A DNA stretch of 64,000 nucleotides from Acinetobacter brisouii CIP 110357. Its GTDB lineage: Bacteria; Pseudomonadota; Gammaproteobacteria; Pseudomonadales; Moraxellaceae. The position numbers and the translations under genes were made by a program. Location of the stretch: assembly GCF_000488275.1 (NCBI RefSeq), contig NZ_KI530762.1, positions 1,954,971 to 2,018,970 of the forward strand, written 5' to 3'. Below the pieces are notes generated by a model. The model saw nothing but the letters and a program-made list of their open reading frames with translations. It did not search any database and was not told the origin of the DNA. This document shows, in pieces, positions 54,686 through 64,000 of this stretch; within the stretch, counting starts at the first letter, position 1, and the number at the start of each line of letters is the position of its first letter.

Positions 54686-56152
54686 TCAAAATTTTCGCCT
54701 CTTTAATAAAAATAGAATACTATTTAAAAGGTTTTTAAAAATCTTAAGCTCTCTATAACCAAGTAGCATCAAAAATAAACTATACAACCCCATCACAAGT
54801 AGTGAATTTAAAAACAACCTTATTACAGCAGATAAGAATGAAAAATTTGATGGTATAAATAATGAATTTTCAACAATATGCACAATAAAAATTGTAAGTA
54901 ATGCACTACATAGTGGTTTTATAATTGATAAAAAAAATTGTATGACTTTAATTTTCAAAGCTTTACTTATAAGCAACAAGTATATCACAACATTTATCAG
55001 AGAAGCTAAGACCAACCCAAGCAAAATAAATTTTAATGATTGTAATAAAAATCCACATATACATAAAACAATCACAAGTAACAAAATCTTCAAAAAACCA
55101 TAAAATAAAATAATATTTGATTTACCTTGTGATTTTAAAAAATTCCTCAATACAATTTCTATTATTTGACTAAAACCACAAAATGCAATAAGTTGTAAAA
55201 TCCATGAAGATTCCACCCAATTAACACCCAACACGATTCTGACAATGCTATCTGATGATGTAATTAAAATAGCCAACATAAGATAAGAGAATAAACTTAG
55301 TAGCGTCAACAATTTAATTGATATAACCTTTAACTGATTCAAATCATGACTATATTGAACAAAAGTAGGTAGGGCGGCTTTATCAACTGTCATCATGATA
55401 ACCCCCAAAAACAATTCATTAATACGAGAAACTTGTGTATATTTACCAACTATTGTAATGCCATTATTTCTCGTGATCTGATTGATAACAAAATTATTTG
55501 ATAAAGAGTCAAGAAATGATGACAGAGTCAATTTAACACCAAAATCAAGGTGCTCTTTTAAAATATCAAAAGAAAAATTATATTTAACAATAAACGTTTG
55601 AGTATAAAATTTAACAAGAAAAAAAATTAAAATAGCTTCAATTATTTGCTGTGCAACCAAAGCATAATATTTAAAATCATAAATTGCTAGTACAATAGCA
55701 ATAATACTAGATATAATAGTTGCAAATAAGTAAATAGCAGCTTGTTTTTTAAATTGCATATTTTTTATCATATAAGCAATATAAATTACACTTAAAGATC
55801 TAAAAAACAAACAAATAAGCATTAACTTCAGAATAATTATCAAACTAAGATCATTATAATAATTTGAGATAAGTGCGCCAAGTACAAATAAAATAGATAT
55901 AACAACAATTGAACTTATTATCTGAAAAACATTAATGGTCGAGTAATCAATATTTTTAATATTTTTTTTTCTAATGATTGACCCTCCCAAACCAGAATCA
56001 ATAACAACTGTAGCAGTGATAATAATATAATTGATAATAGCAAAACTACCAAAATCTTTTGGAAGTATAAATCTTGCCATTATTGCAGTAGTTATAAATT
56101 TTACTAGAATAACACTAAATTTCTCTACGAATACCCAAACATAATTTTTCAT
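54686..56152 (-). CDS. wzx: K-unit flippase Wzx
   Basis: 488 residues with 12-14 membrane helices. The N-terminal pattern KFITTAIMARFILPKDFGSF and AIINYIIITATVVIDSGLGG, followed by SIIRKK, is typical of polysaccharide-transport (MOP) flippases. It moves the undecaprenyl-linked K unit across the inner membrane. Very AT-rich (many Ile, Leu, Asn and Lys codons). The ATG lies at 56152. It is separated from gna by 555 bp, which is unusual. Confidence 0.88.
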   Translation of the reverse strand: MKNYVWVFVEKFSVILVKFITTAIMARFILPKDFGSFAIINYIIITATVVIDSGLGGSIIRKKNIKNIDYSTINVFQIISSIVVISILFVLGALISNYYNDLSLIIILKLMLICLFFRSLSVIYIAYMIKNMQFKKQAAIYLFATIISSIIAIVLAIYDFKYYALVAQQIIEAILIFFLVKFYTQTFIVKYNFSFDILKEHLDFGVKLTLSSFLDSLSNNFVINQITRNNGITIVGKYTQVSRINELFLGVIMMTVDKAALPTFVQYSHDLNQLKVISIKLLTLLSLFSYLMLAILITSSDSIVRIVLGVNWVESSWILQLIAFCGFSQIIEIVLRNFLKSQGKSNIILFYGFLKILLLVIVLCICGFLLQSLKFILLGLVLASLINVVIYLLLISKALKIKVIQFFLSIIKPLCSALLTIFIVHIVENSLFIPSNFSFLSAVIRLFLNSLLVMGLYSLFLMLLGYRELKIFKNLLNSILFLLKRRKF

Positions 56153-56707
56153 TACTAACAGCCAGTCTTTTTAATTAATTCTAAATGAGGTAAGAGTTAG
56201 TAGACTGTATATACCTCCTGAAAATAAAAATTGGTTAATAATCTAGCAAGTTTTTAATTTTACTCACATCTCACGATCGATATACAAAATCACCACACCA
56301 TTATCTATTAAAACTAACTTAAATTAATTAAAACAAATCATTCAATAGATTGAATTACTACAACATTGTAGACTTGATTTTTTGCTCTCTCATTCTGAAT
56401 GGTTGCAACCAAAATGTTGGCTTTACAGTATTTCAGATATAACAAAAATCAAGAGTAGCCACACCATCATTAATGGCAAATACATCATCATCTACATATA
56501 ATTCACAATCACTCTCGCATAAGCCTTAAACTCCAAAATTTAATAAAAAATAATTTAAAACATAGCCTTTTGTTTGAACTTTAAAAACATCCAGTAAATT
56601 TGGACAAATTATAACTAGCCAAATTTTAGGACTTTACTATAGTTATTCACATATGTTTGCATTGGCTCAAACATTATTACTCTAAAAATTGATTAATAGT
56701 TTGGCAA
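56153..56707. other. 555-bp gap between gna and wzx with a possible remnant
   Basis: No full gene. On the minus strand a short frame near 56440-56525 reads GLCESDCELYVDDDVFAIND and GVATLDFCYI before a stop, which could be a relic of a lost capsule gene. The region may also hold a secondary promoter for wzx. Otherwise AT-rich and featureless. Confidence 0.4.
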
Positions 56708-57985
56708 TTATAAGCGTAGGTCTGACTCTAACTGATCCCAAACATACTTCAAATCATACAGTACATGTTGATCTTTACCCAAAGCACGAATCTGAACCGT
56801 GTCCATATCTTTAAACTGCTGATGAGCAACGGCTAACACCACCGCATCATAGTAATGATTTTTCGGCTGCTCGGTTAGTTCCAAACCATATTCATGCTGC
56901 ACTTCGGCAGCATCAACCCACGGATCATACACATCGGCCTGAATGTGGTATTCCTGCAATTCATGAATAATATCAATGATGCGGGTATTACGAATGTCAG
57001 GACAGTTTTCTTTAAAGCTTAAACCCAGTACCAAGACCTTAGCACCTTCAACTTGAATTTTCTTTTTTATCATCCCTTTTACAAGTTGAGTCACAACATA
57101 AGCACCCATACTGTCATTGAGACGGCGACCCGCCAAAATAATTTCAGGATGATAGCCAATCGCCTGCGCCTTATGGGTTAAATAGTACGGATCTACCCCG
57201 ATACAGTGCCCACCCACCAGACCCGGACGGAATGGTAAGAAATTCCACTTGGTGCCTGCGGCTTTGAGCACATCTTCAGTGTCGATGCCCATTTTATTGA
57301 AAATCAACGCCAATTCATTGATGAGTGCAATATTCACATCACGCTGGGTATTTTCAATGACTTTTGCCGCTTCAGCGACTTTAATGCTTGGGGCTTTGTG
57401 CGTACCTGCGGTAATAATCAGGTTATAGACTTCATCGACATAATCGGCGATTTCAGGGGTTGAACCCGAAGTGATTTTTAAAATATTGGTAACGCGGTGT
57501 TCTTTGTCACCTGGGTTAATCCGCTCTGGGCTATAGCCTGCATAGAAATCCTGATTGAAAGTCAGACCTGAAACTTTTTCCAGTACAGGAATACAGACTT
57601 CTTCGGTCGCACCCGGATACACAGTCGACTCGTACACCACGATATCGCCTTTTTTCAGCACTCGACCAATGCTTTCCGAGGCTTTCACCAACGGGGTCAG
57701 GTCAGGCTGTTTATACTGGTCGATCGGGGTCGGGACTGTCACGATAAAGAAGTTACAATCCTGTAAATCATCAATCTGGGTGGTATAGCTTAAATGGCTT
57801 GCCTGTTGTAATTCTTCTGGCGAGGTTTCTAAAGTATGATCCTGACCGCTTCGAAGTTCATCAATACGCTTTTGCTGAATATCGAACCCGACTGTTGCGA
57901 CCGTTTTACCAAATTCGACAGCCAGTGGCAGTCCCACATAGCCCAAGCCAATCACAGCAACTTTCAAATTGCATAAATGAAACAC
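56708..57985 (-). CDS. gna: UDP-N-acetylhexosamine 6-dehydrogenase (Gna, TviB/WbpO type)
   Basis: 425 residues. An N-terminal NAD-binding Rossmann domain ([18 protein letters not shown], about 8-25), the central helical domain, and the catalytic cysteine in [19 protein letters not shown] (about 260), then a C-terminal domain with [18 protein letters not shown]. It oxidises UDP-GlcNAc or UDP-GalNAc to the uronic acid. The start is GTG at 57985, preceded by AAGGAA with 6-7 nt spacing. It is the first gene of the minus-strand capsule operon, divergent from wza. Confidence 0.93.
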   Translation of the reverse strand: MFHLCNLKVAVIGLGYVGLPLAVEFGKTVATVGFDIQQKRIDELRSGQDHTLETSPEELQQASHLSYTTQIDDLQDCNFFIVTVPTPIDQYKQPDLTPLVKASESIGRVLKKGDIVVYESTVYPGATEEVCIPVLEKVSGLTFNQDFYAGYSPERINPGDKEHRVTNILKITSGSTPEIADYVDEVYNLIITAGTHKAPSIKVAEAAKVIENTQRDVNIALINELALIFNKMGIDTEDVLKAAGTKWNFLPFRPGLVGGHCIGVDPYYLTHKAQAIGYHPEIILAGRRLNDSMGAYVVTQLVKGMIKKKIQVEGAKVLVLGLSFKENCPDIRNTRIIDIIHELQEYHIQADVYDPWVDAAEVQHEYGLELTEQPKNHYYDAVVLAVAHQQFKDMDTVQIRALGKDQHVLYDLKYVWDQLESDLRL

Positions 57986-58289
57986 GATTATTCCTTATTT
58001 TTTGAGTGACCCTAGAGACAGTGCAAGTCTAACAGTGAAAATCTCATGTTTTAATGAAAATTATCTTGTTTGGTTAAAACTAGACCAAATTATAACAAAT
58101 AGTATAACTTTAAATTTTGAAATGTTGATCTCCAACCAATATCCTTTGTACTAAAATCATTGCAGGTTATAGAATATAACGTGTAGAATTCGGGGCAATA
58201 AATATTTTTAACTGCATTTAAGTGTTTCAAAAAACATCTTAATTGTGATGAAAATAGGTATATATTACAAAAACGAATAAGGGTAAAAC
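57986..58289. promoter_or_regulatory. Divergent promoter region between gna and wza
   Basis: 304 bp, AT-rich, no gene. It should carry the back-to-back promoters of the two capsule transcription units. I do not see a JUMPStart/ops element. TATATT near 58260 could be part of the wza promoter, but I could not place a full -35/-10 pair with confidence. Confidence 0.5.
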
Positions 58290-59390
58290 GTGAAATTTCG
58301 TTCAATTTTTGCAGTTACATCATTCAGTCTTGCAATCACGGGTTGTACAGTTATTTCTGGTTTACAAACCTATGACCTTCCTCGTCAAGGCGCATATACA
58401 ACAAACTTGGGCGTACCAGTAAACATTATTGCTTTAAATCAGGATACACTTCCTGCAACACAAGATGCACAAGAGTTTTCACCGCAATATTACAACGCAT
58501 TATTCCAATCAACAAAAAATACTTATAACTTAACATCAGGTGATATCTTATCGATTCAGCTATGGAACTATCCTGAAATTGCACCGCCTATTAGTAACAT
58601 TACTTCTGATCAGTCAGCATTAGCAAGTGGTTATCACATCGACCAACAAGGCTATATTCAACTTCCTTTAGTAGGTCGATATAAAGCTTCTGGTAAAACT
58701 TTATCTCAAGTCAATACGGAATTAAAATCAGTTTTTTCGCGTTATCTAAAACAGCCTGATTTAGTCGTACGGATTATTTCTTATCAAGGTCAACGTTACT
58801 ATGTGCAAGGCAATGTAACTAAAGGCGGTCAGTTTTTTTTAACAGACCAACCGACCAGTTTATATACAGCCTTAGGTATGGCAGGTGGTGTCACACAACT
58901 GGGCGATCCAACTTCGATTCAATTGATTCGTCACGGAAAAACCTTTAATATCAACACCATAGAGTTGGAAAAGCAAGGATTATCTTTACATAAATTGATG
59001 ATTCAGCCGAACGATACAATTTATATCAATGCACGTGAAAACCAAAAGATCTATGTCATGGGAGAAGCTGGTAAAAACCAAGCTATACCTATGCGAGATC
59101 AAGGTATGAGTTTAAGTGATGTGATTGGTGAAAGCTTAGGAATTAACCCACTCTCAGCAAGTGCCGCACGTATTTACGTTCTGCGAAGCAATAATACCGA
59201 TCATACAACTGCCATTTACCATCTCAATCTCAGCAGTATTGGTAATTTTGGTCTTGCTAACCAGTTTAAAATGCATAGCAATGATATTGTGTATTTCGAT
59301 CCAACAGGCTTAACTCGCTGGCAACGTGTAGTCAATCAAATTCTACCTTTCTCAAATGTACTCTATAGCACTAAACAGTTAGGACAGTAA
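58290..59390 (+). CDS. wza: Outer-membrane capsule export protein Wza
   Basis: 366 residues. GTG start preceded by TAAGGG. Lipoprotein signal MKFRSIFAVTSFSLAITGC. Polysaccharide-export PES motif LTSGDILSIQLWNYPE, then SLBB-type repeats (GQRYYVQGNVTKGGQF, NQKIYVMGEAGKNQAI), and a C-terminal amphipathic segment WQRVVNQILPFSNVLY that forms the outer-membrane helical pore in Wza octamers. It conducts capsule polysaccharide to the surface. First gene of wza-wzb-wzc; wzb follows after 7 nt. Confidence 0.95.
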   Translation: MKFRSIFAVTSFSLAITGCTVISGLQTYDLPRQGAYTTNLGVPVNIIALNQDTLPATQDAQEFSPQYYNALFQSTKNTYNLTSGDILSIQLWNYPEIAPPISNITSDQSALASGYHIDQQGYIQLPLVGRYKASGKTLSQVNTELKSVFSRYLKQPDLVVRIISYQGQRYYVQGNVTKGGQFFLTDQPTSLYTALGMAGGVTQLGDPTSIQLIRHGKTFNINTIELEKQGLSLHKLMIQPNDTIYINARENQKIYVMGEAGKNQAIPMRDQGMSLSDVIGESLGINPLSASAARIYVLRSNNTDHTTAIYHLNLSSIGNFGLANQFKMHSNDIVYFDPTGLTRWQRVVNQILPFSNVLYSTKQLGQ

Positions 59391-59397
59391 CTCAACG

Positions 59398-59829
59398 ATG
59401 AAGTTTCAAAAGCTTTTAGTGGTTTGTATCGGAAATATCTGCCGTAGCCCAATGGTCGAATATTTGCTTAAACGAGAGTTTCCTACGCTGGAGGTATCAT
59501 CTGCAGGTATTCATGCGATGGTTGGACACCCTGCTGATGAAAAAGCCATACATGCTATGCAGCGCCTTACACAGATCGATATTTCCACTCATGTTGCTCG
59601 GCAACTTGACTCAACTATGCTTAAGCAGGCAGATTTAGTCTTAGTAATGACAATGAGCCAGCAACAACATATCGAAAAGACTTGGGCCTTTAGTAAAGGA
59701 AAAGTGTTCCGGCTTGGGCACTGGCAAAATAAAGATATTCTTGATCCTTATCAACAAGACCAAGCCTTTTTTGACCAAACTTGTAGCAGCGTTCAACACT
59801 GCTTAGCAGACTGGCACGAATATTTGTAA
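59398..59829 (+). CDS. wzb: Low-molecular-weight protein tyrosine phosphatase Wzb
   Basis: 143 residues. The P-loop VCIGNICRSPM (Cys at about 10, CX5R) and the acid loop around LDPYQQD (about 116) define the LMW-PTP family. It dephosphorylates the tyrosine-rich tail of Wzc and so controls capsule export and chain length. Nine nucleotides separate its stop from the in-frame GTG of wzc. Confidence 0.95.
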   Translation: MKFQKLLVVCIGNICRSPMVEYLLKREFPTLEVSSAGIHAMVGHPADEKAIHAMQRLTQIDISTHVARQLDSTMLKQADLVLVMTMSQQQHIEKTWAFSKGKVFRLGHWQNKDILDPYQQDQAFFDQTCSSVQHCLADWHEYL

Positions 59830-59847
59830 TTTTAGAATGTGAAGATA

Positions 59848-62055
59848 ATGAATACAACTCAACAGACCGATGATACCACTGATTTAAAAGAATTATTTTT
59901 TTCCTTGATTGCACAATGGAAGCTAATTGCTGTATGTGTACTACTCAGTCTTATTTGTGCAATACTTTACCTGCGTGTAACACCAGCAACTTATGCTGTA
60001 GATGGTCTAGTGCAAGTTGAATCAGGTAAAGGTGGTGCTTCTGCCGCACTTTTAGGTCAGCAGTTATCAAGTATCATGGATACAACAGGTCTCGGGCAGC
60101 AGCAGGCCCAAGCTGAGATCCAAATTTTACAATCACGTTTAGTCTTAGGCACAACTATTCAAACTTTAAACTTGGACATTCAAGTTAAGCCAACACAAAA
60201 CTCTTTATTACAACGCATTATTACAAAACCAGATTTTCAAACCCAGTATTCTGCTGAAGGTATTGCGATACATAATGATAGCGATAATTTCACCATTCAA
60301 GAGTTAAAAGTTCCAGAAAGCTTTGAAGATAAAGCCCTCATTTTGCACATTTCTGGTGATCAGTTGACTCTCACGGATAAAAAAACAGATCTTGAAGTAT
60401 TTAAAGGCAAACTGAATAAAAATAATATCATGTCAAATCCTTATGGTACATGGCGTATAGCAATCTTTAGCAAAGCTCCACTTCATCAGGATTATATTTT
60501 AACGAAGCAAGCATTACCGAGTGCTGTAAAATCTGTTTTAGATAACTTTTCAGCCACCGAAGCTGGTAAGCAAACAGGCGTTATTAATATTACATACCAA
60601 GGGGAAGATAGCTTACATATCACCCATGTACTTAATACTATTTTATCGACCTATAAAGCTCAAAATGTACAACAAAGTTCCGCAGAAAAAGAACAAACTT
60701 TAGCATTTTTAAATAAGCAGCTTCCTACACTTAAAGCAGATTTAGATGATGCTGAAAGAAAATTTAATGCATTCCGCGAAGCCAATAATACAGTAGATGT
60801 TAATCAAGAATCTGAGCTGTATTTAAAGCAAAGTATTGACCTTGAAACACAAAAAATTCAATTACAACAAAAACAAGCTGAACTGGCTGCTAAATATACC
60901 TCTGAACATCCAATGATGCAGGAGGTCAATGCACAGTTAGGTGCAATTAATAAAAAAATTGGTGAACTCGATACAACATTAAAACGTTTACCCGACATTC
61001 AGCGCAGATATTTGCAATTTTACCGTGATGTTGAAGTCAAAAATCAACTATATACCAACCTTTTAAACACTTACCAAACCATGAGTGTTGCAAAAGCTGG
61101 TGAAATTGGAAATGTTCGTATTGTCGATATGGCAATCGAGCCAGTAAAACCGATTCACCCCAAAAAACTAAATATTTTAATCTTATCGTTATTTTTAGGC
61201 GGCTTTATTGGGGTATTATTAGCGCTGCTTCGGAATATGATGCAAAGTGGTATTAAAGATGCATCACAAATTGAAGATGAATTTAATATCTCTGTTTATG
61301 CAACTGTACCTCGTTCAGACTTGCAATTGCGTCGCACTCATTTGCTGAAGAAAAAGCGTCAGTTACCAATTTTAGCAGTCAAAGACAGTGAAGATGGAGC
61401 AGTAGAAAGTTTAAGAAGTTTACGTACTGCAATTTATTTTGCACTGGGTAAAGAACATGGTAATCAGGTCATTCTCATTTCAGGGACTTCACCTGAAATT
61501 GGTAAATCCTTTATTTCGATTAACCTTGCCACAATTTTGGCGCAAAGTGGTAAACGTGTATTACTGATTGATGCAGATATGCGTCGTGGCTACTTACAAC
61601 AGTATTTTGCTACCTCCAATAATCTTGGTCTTTCAAATTTACTCACTGATAATGTTACCGAACTAAATCAAGTCATTCAAAATACTCATGTTGAAAACTT
61701 AGCATTTATTAGTCGTGGTAAATCACCTAAAAACCCTGCTGAGCTACTCAATACAGGGAAATTCGTTGCTATTATTGAGCAACTAAAACAACAATATGAC
61801 CATATTGTGATTGATACACCACCACTTCTTGCAGTGACCGATGCTGCGATCATTTCGCAATCTGTAGATTTAAACTTATTGGTGGTTCGTTTTGCAAAGT
61901 CTCACTTAAAAGAAGTTGATATCACCATCAACCGCTTTAAACAAAGTGGTCGTGAAGTACATGGTGTTATTCTTAACGATATTCATAAAACCAGCGGGGC
62001 TTACGGCTATGGTTATGACTATCAATATAGTTATGATTATAAATCCCGTAAATAA
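59848..62055 (+). CDS. wzc: Tyrosine autokinase / capsule co-polymerase Wzc
   Basis: About 735 residues. An N-terminal Wzz domain between two membrane helices (about 28-48 and 440-462) with a long periplasmic coiled coil, the P-x2-P-x4-SPK-like segment EPVKPIHPKK before the second helix, then the cytoplasmic BY-kinase domain: Walker A ...SPEIGKSFISIN (about 548), A' VLLIDADMRRG, Walker B IVIDTPP. The C-terminal tail GYGYDYQYSYDY has seven tyrosines as phosphorylation sites. The frame opens with GTG at 59839, but ATG at 59848 is a better start. Ends at a UUCG terminator. Confidence 0.94.
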   Translation: MNTTQQTDDTTDLKELFFSLIAQWKLIAVCVLLSLICAILYLRVTPATYAVDGLVQVESGKGGASAALLGQQLSSIMDTTGLGQQQAQAEIQILQSRLVLGTTIQTLNLDIQVKPTQNSLLQRIITKPDFQTQYSAEGIAIHNDSDNFTIQELKVPESFEDKALILHISGDQLTLTDKKTDLEVFKGKLNKNNIMSNPYGTWRIAIFSKAPLHQDYILTKQALPSAVKSVLDNFSATEAGKQTGVINITYQGEDSLHITHVLNTILSTYKAQNVQQSSAEKEQTLAFLNKQLPTLKADLDDAERKFNAFREANNTVDVNQESELYLKQSIDLETQKIQLQQKQAELAAKYTSEHPMMQEVNAQLGAINKKIGELDTTLKRLPDIQRRYLQFYRDVEVKNQLYTNLLNTYQTMSVAKAGEIGNVRIVDMAIEPVKPIHPKKLNILILSLFLGGFIGVLLALLRNMMQSGIKDASQIEDEFNISVYATVPRSDLQLRRTHLLKKKRQLPILAVKDSEDGAVESLRSLRTAIYFALGKEHGNQVILISGTSPEIGKSFISINLATILAQSGKRVLLIDADMRRGYLQQYFATSNNLGLSNLLTDNVTELNQVIQNTHVENLAFISRGKSPKNPAELLNTGKFVAIIEQLKQQYDHIVIDTPPLLAVTDAAIISQSVDLNLLVVRFAKSHLKEVDITINRFKQSGREVHGVILNDIHKTSGAYGYGYDYQYSYDYKSRK

Positions 62056-62062
62056 CCAATTT

Positions 62063-62086
62063 GAGGAGCTTCGGCTCCTCTTTTTT
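62063..62086 (+). terminator. wza-wzb-wzc terminator
   Basis: GAGGAGC-TTCG-GCTCCTC followed by six T, a classic UUCG-loop intrinsic terminator 7 nt after the wzc stop. The right end overlaps the convergent DUF4184 stop codon. Confidence 0.94.
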
Positions 62087-62849
62087 ATTCATTGCATGTC
62101 AGCACTCTGATATAGAATAATCTCAAGACGCCAATAGCCAGTACAAAACAGCTTAAAAATCCTCTAAAAAAGCTAAAAACACTTGTGGACAACATTTGAT
62201 AAGAAAACCAGAAAACAGTTTCATAAGCATGATTTTCTACTAATTTTTCAACCTGTATTACGCCACAGATCATTGCACTTATAACACACAATATGATGAA
62301 TAGTGAACATATCGACCTTGTCTGAAGCACATCTTTATGATTTTGATAATAGCGATGTAACATGTAAAAAATGATCGGAAGAGGAACTATCGAAAATAAA
62401 ACCTGCATTAATATAGAAACTTTAGTCTGTATATTTAAAAATATAATTGGCTGACTCAAAAACTCCTTGAAAGCGATATTTTTAGCATCATCATGGCTAA
62501 AACCATCCCACAATAAATGGGTAATTGCCCCTAAAATAATTGCTATGGATAATTTAAGAAAGAAATCACAATAACCATCTATACCGACGATCTGTAACGG
62601 ATCTCTAATTCTAAAATAGTCGTAAAATATAGGACGCCAAATCCAATACCAGACTGCTGCAAAGAATAAACCAACCAACAAATCGGGAAAAATCAGACTA
62701 GACCATTGGTGTGATTGCACGTTCGCACTGAATAGCCACGCAAGATCAGGCGCCATACATCCTATTGCAAGACCTGCCATAGACAGCTGATGTTTAAATA
62801 GTTTTGCAAGTGGTAAGGCAAGCACGGCATGTGAAATAGTAAATGGCAT
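62085..62849 (-). CDS. DUF4184 family membrane protein
   Basis: 254 residues from the ATG at 62849 (MPFTISHAVLALPLAKLF), the conserved DUF4184 N-terminus; the frame extends 26 codons further but without family similarity. Conserved GCMAPDLAWLF and AITHLLWDGFSHDD lie in hydrophobic context, with about six to seven membrane helices in all. His and Asp residues of these motifs suggest a metal site as in YdjM-like membrane hydrolases; the function is not established. It is convergent with wzc. Confidence 0.85.
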   Translation of the reverse strand: MPFTISHAVLALPLAKLFKHQLSMAGLAIGCMAPDLAWLFSANVQSHQWSSLIFPDLLVGLFFAAVWYWIWRPIFYDYFRIRDPLQIVGIDGYCDFFLKLSIAIILGAITHLLWDGFSHDDAKNIAFKEFLSQPIIFLNIQTKVSILMQVLFSIVPLPIIFYMLHRYYQNHKDVLQTRSICSLFIILCVISAMICGVIQVEKLVENHAYETVFWFSYQMLSTSVFSFFRGFLSCFVLAIGVLRLFYIRVLTCNE

Positions 62850-62960
62850 AACGAATAAAATCCAAACTTTAACCACTGAACAATTACAAAGATTACGACA
62901 ATCAAAGCTGATGCTGCAAAAATTCAAAAACCAGCATAATCATGATGTATTTTTAATCAT

Positions 62961-64000
62961 TTATAGATCAGCCAAATAAGCCGCTATTTCATCAACTGTT
63001 GCTTTTGCTGTCCTCGACCCACCAATTAATGTTGCTGAGGCTGTTCCCACCCATTCACCATAGCCAACCAGCCATAAGTTATTCACTTTTAAAGAATGTG
63101 TGCCTATGACTTTGACTGTATTATCTGGTTCCACGACGTTCAGGCTTTTTAAATGATTGAGAGATGCTTTAAATCCAGTACACCAAATCACAGCATCAAC
63201 TTCTTCGCTTGTACCATCCGACCAGATCACTGCATTTGTTGTAAAAGATACAAAAGGAGCCCGACTCTTCAAAATGCCCCTACCCCTTGCCTCTTTAACA
63301 CTGTCAATCATCACGATGTCACCCAATCCACCAATCGGCTGATCGATGACCCGACCTTCCTGTTGTGCTTTGAGCCGTTCTGTTGCTCTTAAAAAGAGTA
63401 CACGACCATCGACATCGTCAGGTAAAAATTGTGGTGGATGGGGTGTGACCCAAATTGTTTTTGCAACTTTAGAGACCTCGGCCAGAATTTGTGCACCTGA
63501 ATTCCCACCACCAACCACAATGACTTTTTTATTTTTAAATGAATCTGCGTTGATGTAATGAGCCGAATGCAACTGAATGCCCTGAAAGTTTTCATGACCA
63601 GCATAATCAGGAATATACGGTTGACTCCATGTCCCCGTTGCACTGACTACAGCTCGGGCTCTCCAATATTTTTCTCCCGCATAAACATCTAAATATGCGC
63701 CATTCGATTCAATATGATCCACATGTACTGGACGAATAATTGGGAATTGATAACGTTGTTCATACGCAGCCAAATATTGTATGACTTCATCACGTGTAGG
63801 ATAGACCTCTGCGGTTTTGGGCATTAGCCAACCAGACAGCGAACTCCATGTATTGGGAGAAAAAAGGTGCAATGATTGCCAAGTATGCTGCCATGCCCCA
63901 CCAGCCTGATTTTGATCATCTAGAATCACGAATGAAATTTTCTTACGGTTTAAAAAGTAAGCAGTAGAAAGAGCCGCTTGCCCACCCCCAATAATGACCA
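62961..64000 (-). CDS. Flavin-dependent monooxygenase / NAD(P)-FAD oxidoreductase, 5' end outside window
   Basis: About 346 residues visible. The frame runs to the window edge with [20 protein letters not shown], the FAD-binding glycine motif, so only a few N-terminal residues are missing. A second nucleotide-binding motif for NADPH is [15 protein letters not shown] (about 165 of the visible part), and the C-terminal region has [19 protein letters not shown] and [13 protein letters not shown]. Resembles YUCCA/CzcO-like flavoproteins with an ArsO-type architecture. Substrate unknown. It appears intact within the window. Confidence 0.87.
   Translation of the reverse strand, partial: VIIGGGQAALSTAYFLNRKKISFVILDDQNQAGGAWQHTWQSLHLFSPNTWSSLSGWLMPKTAEVYPTRDEVIQYLAAYEQRYQFPIIRPVHVDHIESNGAYLDVYAGEKYWRARAVVSATGTWSQPYIPDYAGHENFQGIQLHSAHYINADSFKNKKVIVVGGGNSGAQILAEVSKVAKTIWVTPHPPQFLPDDVDGRVLFLRATERLKAQQEGRVIDQPIGGLGDIVMIDSVKEARGRGILKSRAPFVSFTTNAVIWSDGTSEEVDAVIWCTGFKASLNHLKSLNVVEPDNTVKVIGTHSLKVNNLWLVGYGEWVGTASATLIGGSRTAKATVDEIAAYLADL

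Noticed and set aside
57986..58289. JUMPStart/ops element upstream of wza
   Set aside because: No GGCGGTAGC-type core is present in this region.
1..64000. CRISPR arrays, rRNA genes and insertion sequences
   Set aside because: No regularly spaced repeats, no rRNA sequence and no transposase frames were seen on either strand.

Overview
The window is a chromosomal segment of an Acinetobacter-type gammaproteobacterium. The basis is a DcaP-like porin with an N-terminal coiled coil, a wza-wzb-wzc / gna capsule locus with Gdr, QhbA, QhbB and an ItrB-type initiating transferase, and the moderate-to-low GC content. I cannot fix the species. The capsule locus flanks differ from the usual A. baumannii arrangement, so a non-baumannii species is plausible.

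Layout. (1) 1-20.4 kb is mostly housekeeping: the end of valS, an AT-rich orphan Ser/Thr protein kinase, a J-domain-like protein, a DUF202 protein, an ammonium transporter, a lipopolysaccharide-kinase-like protein, a QseBC/PmrAB-like two-component pair, a gene-poor 1.6 kb stretch, a DcaP-like porin, a lysophospholipid acyltransferase, a patatin lipoprotein, an nfeD-qmcA pair, ispA, yjdM and an AroP/PheP-type permease. (2) 20.4-45.1 kb is a genomic island of about 24.6 kb inserted at the 3' end of a tRNA-Arg(CCT) gene. The tRNA end is duplicated at 45057-45096 (attR), and a P4-type tyrosine integrase follows the tRNA. The island carries a Fic protein, a TIGR02391-like protein, and a type I restriction-modification operon (hsdR, hsdS, hsdM) with an AAA ATPase plus HNH nuclease pair (Septu/PtuAB-like) between hsdS and hsdM. 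It also carries an AlpA regulator, a recombination-type module (Gp3-like zinc-binding protein, YqaJ exonuclease, DUF932), a string of tiny membrane proteins and lipoproteins, a Rep-like YagK/YfjJ (inovirus Gp2) protein, a large unknown protein and a core-deleted fic pseudogene. I see no conjugation, capsid or IS transposase genes. (3) 45.3-62.1 kb is a Wzx/Wzy-dependent capsule locus. The minus-strand genes gna, wzx, wzy, three glycosyltransferases, itrB, qhbB, qhbA and gdr are divergent from wza-wzb-wzc. The gene set predicts a K unit that starts with an N-acetylated 2,4-diamino-2,4,6-trideoxyhexose, contains a hexosaminuronic acid and probably has four sugars. (4) 62.1-64 kb holds a DUF4184 membrane protein and a flavin monooxygenase-like gene cut by the window end.

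The most interesting points are the PtuAB-like pair inside a type I RM operon whose promoter is covered by a perfect dyad; a scar showing that a second copy of the small-lipoprotein cluster existed and collapsed; a 762-residue protein whose C-terminal part looks like a degenerate relative of the neighbouring Rep-like protein; and a protein kinase gene whose ribosome binding site lies inside the valS terminator hairpin. All assignments come from reading the sequence and from knowledge of the families. No searches were run.
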